Shown here: positions 9,195 to 18,826 of the stretch, one piece after another | Position numbering within the stretch: the first letter of the stretch is position 1 | How the letters are laid out: each line of letters opens with the position of its first letter | NCBI RefSeq assembly: GCF_004362395.1 | Contig: NZ_SNWE01000001.1 | Coordinates: forward strand, 186,001-250,000 | Reading direction: 5' to 3' | Source of the DNA: Salegentibacter sp. 24 | GTDB lineage: Bacteria; Bacteroidota; Bacteroidia; Flavobacteriales; Flavobacteriaceae | DNA length: 64,000 nt | Made by a program: the position numbers and the translations under genes | Notes under the pieces: model-generated | What the model saw: only the letters and a program-made list of their open reading frames with translations | What the model was told of the DNA's origin: nothing | Databases searched by the model: none

Positions 9195-9584
9195 CTATCT
9201 GAGCCTGGGTTTGGGAATAAACGCAGAAGGGAAGCTCTGCTTAATTATTAAAAGGGCCCTATCTGCCTCAAGGCGATTTCTAAAACTTCCTACCCATACT
9301 TTATAGTTTGGAGCTTCATAAGCGATTAAAGACGGGTAGTCAAATTTGCTTCGATAGTCTTTGATTACCTCATTTGCTTCCCCATTATTTCCGTAGAAAA
9401 GCTGAATTTTATACCGATCTCCAAGTTCATTATGCTTACTCATTTCAGATTTAAGCTCTAATAATTTTAAGATCTTTTCATTGTCGCTAAGATTTGCTGG
9501 GACCTCCTGAGCCATTAAATTCATAAAAGTGAATCCTGAAAGAACACAGGAAAAAAATAGTTTGTTTATGTTTAATTTTCTCAT
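9195..9584 (-). CDS. SPOR-domain periplasmic protein
   Basis: A 129-aa secreted protein with a signal peptide (about residues 1-25, ending FMNLMAQ) and a C-terminal SPOR domain (about 56-126). The paired elements YKIQLFYGN and YKVWVGSFRNRLEADRAL form its characteristic repeats. SPOR domains bind glycan strands stripped of stem peptides, often at division sites. It is divergent from the act operon and has a TAnnTTTG box at 9601-9608. A role in the cell wall is likely; a direct link to respiration is not implied. Confidence 0.85.
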   Translation of the reverse strand: MRKLNINKLFFSCVLSGFTFMNLMAQEVPANLSDNEKILKLLELKSEMSKHNELGDRYKIQLFYGNNGEANEVIKDYRSKFDYPSLIAYEAPNYKVWVGSFRNRLEADRALLIIKQSFPSAFIPKPRLR

Positions 9585-9600
9585 AGTTATTTATTTAAGG

Positions 9601-9608
9601 CAAAAGTA
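9601..9608 (-). promoter_or_regulatory. Candidate -7 promoter of the SPOR gene
   Basis: On the minus strand this reads TACTTTTG, matching TAnnTTTG, 16 bp upstream of the ATG of the SPOR-domain gene. Confidence 0.5.
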
Positions 9609-9706
9609 TAATTTAATAACTTAAACAAGATGTGTTTTATTATTTAGAACTAGTATAAATTATCGATTAACACTATTGTAACATTCCTAAAATCGACTTT
9701 AAGTAT

Positions 9707-9714
9707 TACTTTTG
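9707..9714 (+). promoter_or_regulatory. Candidate promoter of the act-cox operon
   Basis: TACTTTTG matches TAnnTTTG and lies 92 bp before the actA ATG, predicting a leader of about 85 nt. It is the only good -7 match between the divergent SPOR gene and actA. A matching -33 element is not obvious. Confidence 0.5.
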
Positions 9715-9806
9715 TTGCCGAATTTAAGGGTGCGGATTGTTAATATTGTTAAGGCTTTAAGCTGGAAAAACCGTACCAAAGTTAAGACGTTAATTCAACT
9801 TATAAT

Positions 9807-11177
9807 ATGAAAAAGGTGAAATACCGCCACTCAACTTCGCGACTATTGCTATTAGGTGTAGCATTTTTTATCTCATTCAGCGTTTTGGGAATTGCACAAG
9901 AGGGGGCTTCGCAAGAGTCTACTGGAGATGGACAGGAGCAAACCAATGAATCATCTGGTGGGTCTTCAGAGGCTGATACAGCAGCTTCAGCTCTTGGTGA
10001 TCCTGCTGCTGGAAAATCCTTGTTTAATTCGTTGTGTGCTGCCTGTCACAAGCCATATTCTGCATCTATTGGTCCTGCTCTTCATGGAGTAACTGAAAGA
10101 AGGGAAATGGAATGGATATATAGCTGGATAAAAAACAGTCAGGAGTTGATTGCTTCGGGTGATAATCAGGCTGTTGCAATTTATGAAGAATATAATCAGA
10201 CGGCTATGCCGGCTTTTCCTCAATTATCCAATGCGGATATTGATAATATTTTAGCCTACGTGGAGCAACCTAAACCCGAGCCGCAGGCTGCGCAATCTTC
10301 CGGGGCTTCTGCTTCTGGTGAAGCTTCTGGTGGGGGGGTTTCGGTTAATGTTATTTTAGGCATCTTGGTTTTTGTTTTGGTGATGCTACTTGCAGTGTTG
10401 TTCCTGGTTAATAAAACGCTTAGGAATTTTGCGAAGGCAAGTGGCGTTGTGGTTCCAGAAAAACCTAAAAGAAAACCGATTTGGAAGGCTTTTGTTGAAA
10501 ATCAATTCCTTGTGCTGGTAACTGCTGTTTTTGGTTTGCTGTTTATCGGTTATTTTGCCTATGGTTTCTTTATGCAAGTTGGTGTTGATAAAGGTTATCA
10601 GCCAATTCAACCTATCCATTATTCGCATAGGATCCACGCTGGGGAAAACGAAATAGACTGTAAATACTGTCACTCTTCAGCTAGAACATCTAAGCATGCT
10701 GGTATTCCATCGCTGAATGTATGTATGAATTGTCATAAAACTATTTCTGAAGTAGCACCTGAAACCGCAACTGCGGAATACTCTAAGGAATTTTATGATG
10801 GAGAAATCGCGAAACTTTACGATGCAGTTGGCTGGAGTCCTTCAGAGCAGGCCTATACAGGGGAGCAGGAGCCTGTAAAATGGGTTCGAATTCATAACTT
10901 GCCAGATTTCGCATATTTTAATCACTCTCAGCACGTTAGTGTGGCCGGGGTTCAGTGTCAAACTTGCCATGGACCAATTCAGGAAATGGAAGTGGTTTAT
11001 CAGGATGCCCCTTTAACTATGGGTTGGTGTATAAATTGTCACCGTGAAACCAAAGTTAGAATGGAAGGGAATGAGTATTACGAGAAAATTCACGAAGAAT
11101 TGGCTAAAAAATACGGTGTAGAAGAGGTTACTGTAGCCCAAATGGGAGGCCTTGAATGTGCAAAATGCCATTACTAA
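9807..11177 (+). CDS. actA: Alternative complex III multiheme subunit ActA with extra monoheme domain
   Basis: A 456-aa membrane-attached, periplasmic multiheme cytochrome c, the electron-exit subunit of the quinol:cytochrome c oxidoreductase ACIII. A signal/hydrophobic segment spans 12-29. A monoheme cytochrome c domain with CAACH at 77-81 comes next, then two membrane segments (about 180-202 and 234-258). The pentaheme domain has CxxCH at 285, 306, 384, 408 and 451. That makes six heme sites, where the core family domain has five. It is the first gene of actABCDEF-coxBA. The N-terminal monoheme domain could pass electrons to the oxidase, since subunit II here has no heme domain (inference). 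Confidence 0.93.
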   Translation: MKKVKYRHSTSRLLLLGVAFFISFSVLGIAQEGASQESTGDGQEQTNESSGGSSEADTAASALGDPAAGKSLFNSLCAACHKPYSASIGPALHGVTERREMEWIYSWIKNSQELIASGDNQAVAIYEEYNQTAMPAFPQLSNADIDNILAYVEQPKPEPQAAQSSGASASGEASGGGVSVNVILGILVFVLVMLLAVLFLVNKTLRNFAKASGVVVPEKPKRKPIWKAFVENQFLVLVTAVFGLLFIGYFAYGFFMQVGVDKGYQPIQPIHYSHRIHAGENEIDCKYCHSSARTSKHAGIPSLNVCMNCHKTISEVAPETATAEYSKEFYDGEIAKLYDAVGWSPSEQAYTGEQEPVKWVRIHNLPDFAYFNHSQHVSVAGVQCQTCHGPIQEMEVVYQDAPLTMGWCINCHRETKVRMEGNEYYEKIHEELAKKYGVEEVTVAQMGGLECAKCHY

Positions 11178-11229
11178 ATTTTTTTCCCGGTAATTCGGGG
11201 TTAATTAAGAAGTTAATATTTAGATATAT

Positions 11230-14200
11230 ATGTCATCAAACAAAAAATACTGGAAAAGTGTTGAAGAGCTAAATGAAAACAGCTCTGTTGTTGAGACGCT
11301 CCAACAAAAAGAATTTGCAGAAGAGATTCCGGTTGATGAATTTCTTGGGGATAAAGGTTCGCTTGAAAGTTCAAAAACTTCTAGAAGGGATTTTTTGAAA
11401 TATGTTGGTTTTAGTACAGCTGCGGCCTCTTTGGCTGCCTGTGAAGGGCCGGTTATTAAATCTATTCCTTATGTAGTACAGCCAGAGCGTATTGTTCCTG
11501 GGGTAGCAAATTATTATGCCTCTACAATTGCTAATGGTTTTGATTTCGCTAGTGTTCTAGTAAAAACCAGGGAAGGAAGGCCTATTAAGATTGAGAATAA
11601 TGAATTAGCAAAGTCTAAAGGCGGAGTTAATGCCCGCGTACATGCTTCTGTATTGTCGATGTATGATGCAAATAGGGTGAAACGCCCAATGATCGATGGA
11701 AGAAATGTTTCCTGGGAGGAGTTTGATCGTGAAGTTACTGGTGCCCTTGATGGAGTTTCCGGTGATATTATTTTATTAACGCAAACTTTTGCCAGTCCTT
11801 CTACTACCAAACTGATCAATGAATTTTCAGAAAAATATCCAAATGTACGCCATGTGGTTTATGATATTGTTTCTGAAAATGATGTGTTGAATGCTTTTCA
11901 GGCGAAATATGGAAAGCGTGCAATGCCGAATTACGATTTCTCTAAAGCTAAAACTATAGTTTCCGTTGGAGCCGATTTTCTTGGAGATTGGCAAGGGGGA
12001 GGTTATGATTCTGGTTATGCTAAGGGACGCGTACCCACCAATGGGGAAATGTCGCGCCATGTACAGTTTGAATCAAATATGAGCTTAACCGGCGCTAATG
12101 CCGATAAACGTATTCCTGTAACGCCATCACAGCAAAAAGCTGTTTTAGCCGCACTGTATGGATATATTTCAGGTGGTGCTTCTACTAGTAATTTACCTGC
12201 GAAAATTGATGATGCAGTTGTTAAAGCAGCAAGTCAATTAAGGGATGCAGGTAATGGAGCTGTAGTGGTTTCTGGAATCCCCGATGTTAATGCTCAGGCT
12301 TTAGTGCTGGCTATTAACGAAGCTCTGGGAAGCGCTGTAATGGATGTTGACAACCCGCGTATGACTCGTCAGGGTGATACGGAGAAGGTTTTCCAGGCAA
12401 TTGAAGATATGAAAACTGGATCTGTAGGTGCAGTTTTAATGGCTGGAGTGAATCCTGCATATTCTTTGCCTAATGGAGAAGAATTTGCTGAAGCTTTAGC
12501 CAAAGTAGATGTTTCTTTGGCATTTAGTATGAAGCCGGACGAAACTGCTACTCTTTGTAAGTATGTTGCTGCGGCACCACACTATTTGGAGAGTTGGGGT
12601 GATGTTCAATATACCACTTCCGATTTTGGGTTGATTCAGCCTACAATTCGGCCGTTGTTTGATACTAGACAGTTTCAAGATTGCTTGTTGAAATGGACCA
12701 ATAATAATAAATCTTATCAGGAATATATAAAAGAGACCTGGACTGGCAATATACCTTCCTGGATCCAGGCGCTGCATGATGGTGTTTTTAAAGCAACTTC
12801 TCCTGTAGAACTTGGGGGAGCTGAAGTTTCAGAAACTTTTAATGTTGCAACTGCGGCTAGCGCCTTAGGGCGTCCCTCAGAAGGTACTGGGCTAGAGCTA
12901 ACGCTTTACACTAAACCTTCAATGGGGGCAGGTGAGCAAGCTAATAATCCATGGTTGCAGGAAATGCCAGACCCTTTAACAAGGGTATCCTGGGATAATT
13001 ACCTTACAATTTCTGAATCTGATGCCAAAGCTTTAGATCTCGAAAATATAAATGTTTCGAACGGAGCCTTAAATGGAAGTTATGCTAACGTGATTGTAGA
13101 TGGTACTTTGGTTGAAAATGTTCCTGTTCTTATTCAACCTGGGCAGGCAAAGGGATCAGTAGGTCTTGCGCTTGGTTATGGGAAGAAAAAAGGAATGCAA
13201 AAGGAAATGCAGGTAGGTGTAAATGCATATCCTTTATATAAAAAATTAAACCCTGTGCAGTCGGTAACCGTTGAAAAGGCTACCGGAATGCATGAGTTTG
13301 CTTGTGTTCAACTTCACAATACTTTAATGGGGCGTGGAGATATTATAAAAGAAACTACCCTTGAGGTTTTTAATACTAAAGATGTACACGTATGGAATTC
13401 GGTTCCTGAAGTATCGCTAGATCACGTTGAGAAACCGGTGACTTCTCCTGAAGTAGATATGTGGGATGGTTTTGATCGTAGTATAGGGCATCACTTTAAC
13501 CTATCTATAGATCTCAATGCCTGTACCGGTTGCGGTGCCTGTGTGATTGCCTGTCACGCGGAAAATAATGTTCCGGTTGTCGGTAAAACTGAGGTTAGGC
13601 GCTCTCGTGATATGCACTGGCTGCGTATTGATAGATACTATTCTTCAGGTAGAACTTTCACTGATGATCTTGAGAAGAAAGAAAATATTTCTGGTTTAGG
13701 CAACTCCCTTGTTGAATTTGCTGAATTGGAAGAACCCGCAGATAATCCTATGGTTGTTTTTCAGCCGGTAATGTGTCAACACTGTAATCACGCTCCTTGT
13801 GAGACCGTGTGTCCTGTAGCTGCAACTTCTCACGGAAGACAGGGGCAAAATCAAATGATTTATAACCGTTGTGTGGGAACAAGATATTGTGCAAACAACT
13901 GTCCTTATAAAGTGCGTCGTTTCAACTGGTTTAGTTATGTTCAAAATGAAGAGTTTGATTATCATATGAACAATGACCTGGGAAGAATGGTAATTAATCC
14001 AGATGTTACTGTGCGCTCTAGAGGGGTTATGGAGAAATGTTCTATGTGTATTCAAATAACACAGAAAACGATTCTGGATGCCAAGCGTGAAGGAAGAGTT
14101 ATTGAGGATGGAGAATTTAGAACGGCCTGTTCCTCAGCTTGTGATAAAGGAGCGATGACCTTTGGTGATATAAACAATGAGGGTGCTTTGATAAGAGAAA

Positions 14201-14298
14201 AAAAGCAAGATGATAGAATGTATCATTTACTGGAATATGTTGGGACAAAACCAAATGTAATGTACCAGACCAAAGTTAGAAACACAACAGAAGCTTAA
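11230..14298 (+). CDS. actB: Alternative complex III iron-sulfur subunit ActB
   Basis: A 1022-aa periplasmic subunit combining a molybdopterin-oxidoreductase-like region (about 80-720) with a ferredoxin-like iron-sulfur region (about 750-1000). A twin-arginine motif SRRDFLKYVGF (51-61) is followed by SLAAC with Cys71 in lipobox position, so Tat export and lipidation are likely. Cysteine clusters start at C765 (CTGCGACVIAC), C849 (CQHCNHAPCETVCP), then CVGTRYCANNCP and CSMC with a later ACSSACDKG, giving four cluster sites. In characterised ACIII the molybdopterin-like domain has no cofactor. It lies between actA and actC. Confidence 0.95.
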   Translation: MSSNKKYWKSVEELNENSSVVETLQQKEFAEEIPVDEFLGDKGSLESSKTSRRDFLKYVGFSTAAASLAACEGPVIKSIPYVVQPERIVPGVANYYASTIANGFDFASVLVKTREGRPIKIENNELAKSKGGVNARVHASVLSMYDANRVKRPMIDGRNVSWEEFDREVTGALDGVSGDIILLTQTFASPSTTKLINEFSEKYPNVRHVVYDIVSENDVLNAFQAKYGKRAMPNYDFSKAKTIVSVGADFLGDWQGGGYDSGYAKGRVPTNGEMSRHVQFESNMSLTGANADKRIPVTPSQQKAVLAALYGYISGGASTSNLPAKIDDAVVKAASQLRDAGNGAVVVSGIPDVNAQALVLAINEALGSAVMDVDNPRMTRQGDTEKVFQAIEDMKTGSVGAVLMAGVNPAYSLPNGEEFAEALAKVDVSLAFSMKPDETATLCKYVAAAPHYLESWGDVQYTTSDFGLIQPTIRPLFDTRQFQDCLLKWTNNNKSYQEYIKETWTGNIPSWIQALHDGVFKATSPVELGGAEVSETFNVATAASALGRPSEGTGLELTLYTKPSMGAGEQANNPWLQEMPDPLTRVSWDNYLTISESDAKALDLENINVSNGALNGSYANVIVDGTLVENVPVLIQPGQAKGSVGLALGYGKKKGMQKEMQVGVNAYPLYKKLNPVQSVTVEKATGMHEFACVQLHNTLMGRGDIIKETTLEVFNTKDVHVWNSVPEVSLDHVEKPVTSPEVDMWDGFDRSIGHHFNLSIDLNACTGCGACVIACHAENNVPVVGKTEVRRSRDMHWLRIDRYYSSGRTFTDDLEKKENISGLGNSLVEFAELEEPADNPMVVFQPVMCQHCNHAPCETVCPVAATSHGRQGQNQMIYNRCVGTRYCANNCPYKVRRFNWFSYVQNEEFDYHMNNDLGRMVINPDVTVRSRGVMEKCSMCIQITQKTILDAKREGRVIEDGEFRTACSSACDKGAMTFGDINNEGALIREKKQDDRMYHLLEYVGTKPNVMYQTKVRNTTEA

Positions 14299-14330
14299 TA
14301 AATTAATAAAGAAATCAATTTTAAAAGGAT

Positions 14331-16142
14331 ATGTCTCATTACGAAGCACCTATACGAAAGCCTTTAGTTACCGGGGATAAAAGCTACCACGATGTTACCG
14401 TGGATGTTGCTGCGCCGGTAGAAGGAAGGGCTAATAAATCCTGGTGGATTGTTTTTTCAATTGCCCTTATTGCCTTTCTCTGGGGTGTAGGTTGTATAAT
14501 TTATACGATTTCTACTGGTATTGGAACCTGGGGATTAAATAAAACTGTAGGCTGGGCCTGGGATATTACAAACTTTGTTTGGTGGGTCGGTATTGGGCAC
14601 GCAGGTACTCTTATTTCTGCGGTATTGTTATTATTCCGTCAAAAATGGAGAATGGCAATTAACCGCTCGGCAGAAGCTATGACAATTTTTTCCGTTATGC
14701 AGGCTGGCTTATTTCCTTTAATCCACATGGGTAGACCTTGGTTGGCCTATTGGGTACTTCCTATTCCAAACCAATTTGGTTCGCTATGGGTGAACTTTAA
14801 TTCACCACTGCTTTGGGATGTATTTGCTATTTCAACTTACCTTTCTGTATCATTGGTGTTCTGGTGGACAGGATTACTTCCTGATTTTGCAATGATTCGT
14901 GATCGGGCAATTACTCCGTTTAATAAAAAAATATACGGAATATTAAGTTTTGGTTGGAGTGGGCGTGCAAAAGACTGGCAGCGTTTTGAAGAAGTTTCTT
15001 TGGTGCTTGCTGGTTTGGCAACTCCTCTGGTACTTTCCGTACACACCATTGTATCTTTTGACTTTGCTACCTCGGTTATCCCCGGTTGGCATACTACGAT
15101 TTTTCCTCCTTATTTCGTTGCGGGGGCAGTGTTCTCGGGTTTTGCTATGGTAAATACGCTTCTTATTATAATGAGAAAGGTGTCTAATCTAGAAAGTTAT
15201 ATTACTATACAGCATATAGAATTAATGAATATTGTGATTATGATCACAGGTTCTATTGTAGGAGTAGCTTATATAACCGAGCTTGTTATTGCGTGGTACT
15301 CCGGAGTGGAATATGAGCAGTATGCATTCCTTAACAGGGCTACAGGGCCTTATGCCTGGGCATATTGGGCTATGATGACGTGCAACGTGTTTTCTCCTCA
15401 GTTTATGTGGTTTAAGAAATTACGAACCAGTATTATGTTCTCATTCTTTATTTCCATTGTGGTAAACATAGGGATGTGGTTTGAGCGTTTTGTGATCATT
15501 GTTACTTCCTTGCACCGAGATTATCTTCCGTCTTCCTGGACTATGTTCTCTCCTACTTTTGTTGATATCGGAATTTTTATTGGAACGATAGGATTTTTCT
15601 TTGTGCTGTTCCTCTTATATGCCCGATCTTTTCCTGTAATTGCACAGGCGGAAGTGAAGACCATACTTAAATCTTCGGGCGCAAAGTATAAAAAACTAAG
15701 AGCAGAACATGGGGATGACGTAAAACATTACACCCCGGTAAATGTAGGTGAGCCAAAGAAAAATATCGATACTAAAGTTGATAAGAAAATGGGTGATGAG
15801 GATGCTTATGAAGAAGGCGACAGAAAGGATGACCATAACCAAACTGTCAATGCAGATGCCCTAACGCTTTCTGAAGTTCAAAAAGACAGAATAGATGAAA
15901 TGCTTGGGAGAACTGGTTCTTACAACCCGGCCGATCAAAACGCAGATAAATTACAAAAACTTAAAGCAGTAGGTCCTTTCCTTGAACAGCGTTTACATCA
16001 GGTGGGTCTATATACCTATGTTCAGGTAAGTAAACTTACCCAGGATGATTTTGAATTGCTTGATGAAGTGATAGAAAACTTCCCTAATGCTACACAACGT
16101 GAAGATTGGGTAGCACAGGCAACTGAACTAAAAAATAAGTAA
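14331..16142 (+). CDS. actC: Alternative complex III membrane subunit ActC (NrfD-like) with C-terminal extension
   Basis: A 603-aa NrfD/PsrC-type integral membrane protein with about ten transmembrane helices over residues 40-445. It forms the quinol-oxidising site together with ActB in ACIII. Family blocks such as WWVGIGHAGTLISA and HMGRPWLAYW are clear. After the last helix there is a charged linker (about 450-535). A tail (about 538-603) then reads LQKLKAVGPFLEQRLHQVG, which looks like the helix-hairpin-helix module seen at the end of some NADH dehydrogenase and ribosomal proteins. The following gene starts one base after its stop. Confidence 0.94.
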   Translation: MSHYEAPIRKPLVTGDKSYHDVTVDVAAPVEGRANKSWWIVFSIALIAFLWGVGCIIYTISTGIGTWGLNKTVGWAWDITNFVWWVGIGHAGTLISAVLLLFRQKWRMAINRSAEAMTIFSVMQAGLFPLIHMGRPWLAYWVLPIPNQFGSLWVNFNSPLLWDVFAISTYLSVSLVFWWTGLLPDFAMIRDRAITPFNKKIYGILSFGWSGRAKDWQRFEEVSLVLAGLATPLVLSVHTIVSFDFATSVIPGWHTTIFPPYFVAGAVFSGFAMVNTLLIIMRKVSNLESYITIQHIELMNIVIMITGSIVGVAYITELVIAWYSGVEYEQYAFLNRATGPYAWAYWAMMTCNVFSPQFMWFKKLRTSIMFSFFISIVVNIGMWFERFVIIVTSLHRDYLPSSWTMFSPTFVDIGIFIGTIGFFFVLFLLYARSFPVIAQAEVKTILKSSGAKYKKLRAEHGDDVKHYTPVNVGEPKKNIDTKVDKKMGDEDAYEEGDRKDDHNQTVNADALTLSEVQKDRIDEMLGRTGSYNPADQNADKLQKLKAVGPFLEQRLHQVGLYTYVQVSKLTQDDFELLDEVIENFPNATQREDWVAQATELKNK

Positions 16143-16143
16143 G

Positions 16144-16671
16144 ATGGCATCAAAAGTTATACACGCTATTTATAATGATGACGATTTGCTTTTACAGGCC
16201 GTGAAGCAGATAAGAGAGGCTCGGTATCATATTGGTGAAATTTATACACCAATGCCAGTTCATGGTTTGGATAAAGCCATGGGATTAGCACCTACTCGTC
16301 TTGCAATTACCTCTTTTATGTATGGTGTTGTTGGATTGATAGTAGCAACCGCAATGATGGACTTTATTATGATAGAGGATTGGCCACAGGATATTGGAGG
16401 GAAGCCAAGCTTTAGTTATATTGAGAATATGCCTGCTTTTGTACCAATTATGTTTGAACTTACCGTGTTTTTTGCGGCTCACCTTATGGTAATTACTTTT
16501 TATATGAGAAGTAAACTATGGCCTTTTAAGAAAGCTGAAAACCCGGATGTTCGCACAACCGATGATATGTTCCTTATGGAAGTTGATGTGGCAAACCATA
16601 ATGTAGATGAATTAACTAAATTCCTTTACAATACCGGTGCTGCTGAAATTAAATTAATAGATAATAAATAG
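16144..16671 (+). CDS. actD: Alternative complex III subunit ActD (DUF3341)
   Basis: A 175-aa membrane protein of the DUF3341/ActD family. A cytosolic N-terminal part (1-55) carries IHAIYNDDDLLLQAVKQIREA and EIYTPMPVHGLDKAMGL. Two transmembrane helices (about 58-77 and 98-118) follow, and a cytosolic C-terminal end completes the protein. It packs next to ActC in ACIII, and no cofactor is bound. It is translationally close to actC (1 bp gap) and 5 bp before actE. Confidence 0.94.
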   Translation: MASKVIHAIYNDDDLLLQAVKQIREARYHIGEIYTPMPVHGLDKAMGLAPTRLAITSFMYGVVGLIVATAMMDFIMIEDWPQDIGGKPSFSYIENMPAFVPIMFELTVFFAAHLMVITFYMRSKLWPFKKAENPDVRTTDDMFLMEVDVANHNVDELTKFLYNTGAAEIKLIDNK

Positions 16672-16676
16672 ACAGA

Positions 16677-17381
16677 ATGAAAAATTTGTTCTATAAAGCG
16701 ATAGTTTTGTTCCTGATTGGGGGGGGTGTAACTTCTTGTGCAGATAACGACGAACCTAACTACCAATATATGCCAGATATGTATGAGCCTGTAGGTTATG
16801 AAGCTTATGGTGCTTACGATATTTTTGTTGATCAACAGGAAGCCAAACTTCCAGTTGAAGGTACGATTCCACGTGGTTGGATGCCTTATGGTTATGAAGA
16901 TTCGCCTGAAGGAAAAGCAAATGCGAAAGCTAATCTTAACAATCCATTGCCATATACAGAGGAAAACCTTAATGAAGGAAAGTTATTGTATACAATTTAC
17001 TGTGCCGTTTGTCACGGTGATAAAGGAGATGGTCAGGGTATTCTTGCTCAGAGGGAGAAAATACTTGGTATTCCATCTTATGACGATGCCGGAAGAGCCA
17101 TTACTGAAGGTAGTGTTTATCACGTAATTTATTACGGGCTAAATTCTATGGGTTCTTATGCTGCGCAAACTAATGAGGAGGAGCGCTGGAAAATCACCCA
17201 TTATGTGATGTATCTTAAAAATCAGTTAGAAGGAGGTGGAGAGATACCTTTTGAGGAAATTGAGCCTTCTATTGCTGAAACTCAGCCCGTTGCAATACAA
17301 AGAGCCCAGGAAAATGTAGAAGAAGCCCAGGGAGAAGGTGCAGCTCAACCAGAGGTGGAGGATGTAGACCAAAACAATTAA
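16677..17381 (+). CDS. actE: Alternative complex III monoheme cytochrome c subunit ActE
   Basis: A 234-aa periplasmic cytochrome c with a lipoprotein signal (VTSC, lipidated Cys21 expected) and one heme site CAVCHGDKGDGQG at 109-121. The Met ligand probably lies in the GLNSMGSYA region near residue 160. In ACIII this subunit sits beside the pentaheme subunit. The C-terminus (about 190-234) is a Glu/Ala/Gln-rich disordered tail. It is in line with actD and actF. Confidence 0.93.
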   Translation: MKNLFYKAIVLFLIGGGVTSCADNDEPNYQYMPDMYEPVGYEAYGAYDIFVDQQEAKLPVEGTIPRGWMPYGYEDSPEGKANAKANLNNPLPYTEENLNEGKLLYTIYCAVCHGDKGDGQGILAQREKILGIPSYDDAGRAITEGSVYHVIYYGLNSMGSYAAQTNEEERWKITHYVMYLKNQLEGGGEIPFEEIEPSIAETQPVAIQRAQENVEEAQGEGAAQPEVEDVDQNN

Positions 17382-17410
17382 TTAAGAACAAAGCATTTAG
17401 ATCTATAAAT

Positions 17411-18790
17411 ATGTACACGCTATCCAGTAAATTAAAATTAACAGCAATTATTTTTATGATTGTTGGTGCCATTGGAATCGTAATTGGGTTTTTACAGGCA
17501 CCTTCAAATTTGGATGATGTTAGGGAAATGATGGCTGCCGAAGAACATCACGGTGAGACAGCCCTGGAGAAAGAAGGGGAAGATGATAATTTTGCTTATG
17601 CCGAGCACAGCTTGTTATTAGATGATGAGGCGGGAAGAAATGCTGAATCAAAGGAAGATGCAGCTGCTGAGCAAGGGCATGATACCGAACATTTGGAGCA
17701 TAAATTTCACCAATTGCAGAATAAGCCCTGGGCAGCAGTCTATGTTGCAGCTTTCTTTTTCTTTATGATTTCTCTTGGTGTTTTAGCATTCTATGCTGTG
17801 CAGTATGCTTCACAGGCTGGTTGGTCACCCGTACTATTTAGAGTTATGGAGGCTATTACGGCTTATATTGTTCCCGGTGGAATCATTATGTTTGTTCTTC
17901 TAGTACTGTCGAGTATGCATTTAAACCACTTATTTGTTTGGATGGATCCGGAAGTTGTCGCTACCGATGAGATTATTCGTAATAAAACTGCTTATTTAAA
18001 TATTCCTTTTTTCTTAATAAGAGCAGCTATATTTTTAGCTGGGTGGTTTATATTTAGACATTTTCTTGTTCGCAATTCCAGAAGACTTGACCAGGCTACC
18101 GATAATTATTACTTTAAAAAGAATTTTAAACTTGCGGCCGGATTCCTTGTCTTTTTTATTGTAACAGAATCAATAATGAGCTGGGACTGGATAATGAGCC
18201 TCGATCCTCACTGGTTTAGTACTTTATTTGGGTGGTATGTTTTCTCTAGTATGTTCGTTTCAGGAATTACGGTTATTGCCTTAGTTACTATCTATCTTAA
18301 ATCAAGAGATCATTTACCTTTTGTTAACAATAGCCATATTCACGATTTAGCCAAGTTTATGTTCGGAATTAGTATTTTCTGGACTTATCTTTGGTTTTCA
18401 CAATTTATGTTGATTTGGTACTCAAACATTCCTGAAGAAGTTGTATACTTTATCAGCCGAATAGAGAATTATAGTCTTCCATTTTTTGGAATGGTAGTGT
18501 TGAATTTCGTGTTCCCATTATTGGTATTAATGAATAGTGATTATAAACGAGTGAACTGGTTCGTGGTAATGACCGGGGTCATAATTCTTGTTGGACATTA
18601 TTTGGATGTTTTCACAATGGTGATGCCTTCAACTGTCGGGGAATCATGGTTTATTGGAATTCCAGAGATTAGTGCAGTACTTTTCTTTGGAGGATTATTT
18701 ACTTTTGTGGTCTTTAATGCCCTAACAAAAGCACCCCTGCTTGCTAAACGCAACCCGTATATTAAGGAAAGTGAACATTTCCACTATTAA
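17411..18790 (+). CDS. actF: Alternative complex III membrane subunit ActF
   Basis: A 459-aa multi-helix membrane protein of the ActF family, a shorter relative of ActC that lacks the quinone site. A hydrophobic segment (about 10-31) is followed by a His/Glu-rich hydrophilic stretch (about 40-95), then about nine helices to the end. The block WDWIMSLDPHWFSTLFGWYVFSS is family-typical. It contributes to the membrane arm of ACIII. It is encoded between actE and coxB. Confidence 0.93.
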   Translation: MYTLSSKLKLTAIIFMIVGAIGIVIGFLQAPSNLDDVREMMAAEEHHGETALEKEGEDDNFAYAEHSLLLDDEAGRNAESKEDAAAEQGHDTEHLEHKFHQLQNKPWAAVYVAAFFFFMISLGVLAFYAVQYASQAGWSPVLFRVMEAITAYIVPGGIIMFVLLVLSSMHLNHLFVWMDPEVVATDEIIRNKTAYLNIPFFLIRAAIFLAGWFIFRHFLVRNSRRLDQATDNYYFKKNFKLAAGFLVFFIVTESIMSWDWIMSLDPHWFSTLFGWYVFSSMFVSGITVIALVTIYLKSRDHLPFVNNSHIHDLAKFMFGISIFWTYLWFSQFMLIWYSNIPEEVVYFISRIENYSLPFFGMVVLNFVFPLLVLMNSDYKRVNWFVVMTGVIILVGHYLDVFTMVMPSTVGESWFIGIPEISAVLFFGGLFTFVVFNALTKAPLLAKRNPYIKESEHFHY

Positions 18791-18826
18791 TAAAAAGATT
18801 TGATTGTTTAAAGAAGAACGTATAAA

